This document shows, in pieces, positions 63,083-64,000 of a stretch of 64,000 bases of DNA (its first letter is position 1; every line of letters starts with the position of its first letter). A program made the translations under genes and the position numbers. Origin of the DNA: VXNJ01 sp965249595 (lineage in GTDB: Bacteria > Chloroflexota > UBA11872 > VXNJ01); assembly GCA_965249595.1 (NCBI GenBank), contig OZ252242.1:248001-312000 (forward strand), in the 5' to 3' direction. The notes under the pieces are model-generated. The model was not told the DNA's origin. It ran no database searches and saw nothing but the letters and a program-made list of their open reading frames with translations.

Positions 63083-64000
63083 CTAGAGCTCGGCAACCCG
63101 CCCGCCGGGCTGGGCGAGCGTAGAGGCGGACAATCCAGCCTGCTCGGCGCATGCCAACAGGTCGGCAGGCACCGCGGCCCGCCAGGTCCGCCGGCGATCA
63201 TCGGCCAACGTCAAACCCAGCTCGCTGGCATGGAGCATCTGACGCTGGGCGCCCCTTGCCGATCCGTAAAGTCGATCGCCTAGAACCGGACAGCCGATAG
63301 CGGCCAGATGGATGCGGGCCTGGTGGGTTCGACCGGTAAAGAGCTCAAGTTCCAGCAGCGATAGGCCTCCCGCGCTGGCGAGAGTTAGGTAGCGCGTGGT
63401 GGCCGGGCGGCCCCGCCCGTGATCGATAACGTGGCGAAGTCGATCATCGGCCGATCGGCCGATGGGGGCTTCAATTACCGCCGCCGGCGGGCTTGGAACC
63501 CCGCTGACAATCGCCAGGTAAATCTTGCGCACGCGCCGGGCGGCAAATTCGGCCTGGACATGCAGATAGGCCGAGCCGGACAGGGCTACCAACATCACGC
63601 CGCTGGTGTCCTTATCGAGGCGGTGGACGATTCCGGGGCGGTTTGGGCCGCCCACGCCGGCGATCTGTGGATACCGGGCCAAAAGGCCGTTGGCCAGCGT
63701 CTCGTCAGGATGCCCGGCCCCGGGGTGGACCAAGATCCCGGCCGGTTTGTCAATTACCACCACATCGGACCGTTCTTCAATGACGGAAAATTCGACGTCC
63801 TGGGCGACCAATTGCGTAATTTGGACCGGATCGATCAAGACTTCGATCTGGTCCCCGGCATGGATGCGCCGGGCCGGTCGGGCCCGGACCCCGTTGACGC
63901 TGCCGGCCCCGCCGATGATTGCCGCTTTTACCGCGGTCCGGCTCGTTTCCCCGGCGCGGGAGGCCACTGCCTGATCCAATCGCCAGCCTTCCTCATCGTC
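63083..64000 (-). CDS. RluA/RluD-family 23S rRNA pseudouridine synthase, 5' end beyond window
   Basis: Makes pseudouridine in large-subunit rRNA. The frame is open to the last base (EEGWRLDQAVASR, the usual start of the S4-like domain), so the gene runs past 64000; 305 codons are visible. The catalytic Asp lies in GIVHRLDKDTSGVMLVAL, with VVVIDKPAGILVHPGAGH before it and LFTGRTHQARIHLAAIGCPVLGD after it. It converges with tatC across about 97 bases. Confidence 0.93.
   Translation of the reverse strand, partial: DDEEGWRLDQAVASRAGETSRTAVKAAIIGGAGSVNGVRARPARRIHAGDQIEVLIDPVQITQLVAQDVEFSVIEERSDVVVIDKPAGILVHPGAGHPDETLANGLLARYPQIAGVGGPNRPGIVHRLDKDTSGVMLVALSGSAYLHVQAEFAARRVRKIYLAIVSGVPSPPAAVIEAPIGRSADDRLRHVIDHGRGRPATTRYLTLASAGGLSLLELELFTGRTHQARIHLAAIGCPVLGDRLYGSARGAQRQMLHASELGLTLADDRRRTWRAAVPADLLACAEQAGLSASTLAQPGGRVAEL

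Overview
This 64 kb window looks like a core chromosomal segment of a GC-rich bacterium. The gene content is that of a cell without an outer membrane, or of a Chloroflexota-like lineage. Pointers are ClpC, a PdtaR-type ANTAR regulator, a DarA-type cyclic-di-AMP receptor, two YugP metallopeptidases, a FakA-like kinase, GatCAB, DUF3048, MntR/DtxR-type regulation, and no lipopolysaccharide or outer-membrane genes. An uncultured Chloroflexota (SAR202/Dehalococcoidia-like) is my best guess, but it is inference only. TTG and GTG starts are very common, and two genes seem to start at CTG. No rRNA, CRISPR, prophage or plasmid genes were seen.

Layout. 1-7.2 kb: 3' part of rarA (+), then a minus-strand glycosyltransferase, YfhO-like membrane protein and pdtaR, then dnaN (+) behind a perfect 15-bp hairpin. 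7.2-17.3 kb: accessory stretch with two ABC-2 exporters, a nucleoside hydrolase, a gamma-glutamyltransferase, an IS1182-type transposase broken by two frameshifts, and an MFS/spermidine-synthase fusion. 17.4-25.2 kb: DtxR/MntR regulator, lysC, bifunctional nuclease, pdxS-pdxT, Ycf45-like ATPase, tmk, darA, lexA. 25.4-29.7 kb: a protein with two AAA+ domains coupled to a VWA protein. 29.8-37.6 kb: rpsA, clpC-ispD-ispF, cysS, folB, folE. 37.6-41.3 kb: minus-strand gatC-gatA-gatB and fur. 41.5-44.5 kb: TIM-barrel isomerase-like protein, DUF3048 protein, a small membrane protein and a cyclase-family protein with a degenerate metal site. 44.5-57.8 kb: mostly minus strand, with a LysM protein, tRNA-His, a coiled-coil protein, coaD, rsmD, recG, fakA, (rpmB on +), rpe, two yugP, fmt, def, priA, gmk. 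57.8-63 kb: plus-strand yceD-rpmF-fabD-fabG-accC-nusB-tatC. 63-64 kb: rluD-type pseudouridine synthase, running off the end.

Gene order echoes the Bacillus/Clostridium blocks gmk-priA-def-fmt-rpe-rpmB-yloV-recG and clpC-ispD-ispF-cysS, but with losses: no rpoZ/coaBC between gmk and priA, no rsmB/rlmN/prpC/prkC/rsgA before rpe, and no radA/disA after clpC. Most neighbours overlap by 4-14 bases, so translation is probably coupled in these operons.

The observations most worth following are a PriA that keeps its zinc cysteines but has lost its ATPase motifs; the double-AAA+/VWA pair, in which both Walker B motifs carry Asn in place of Asp; the hairpin between an RNA-binding-type regulator and dnaN; a cyclase-family protein lacking metal ligands; and a CysS with an altered KMSKS loop and a non-standard start.
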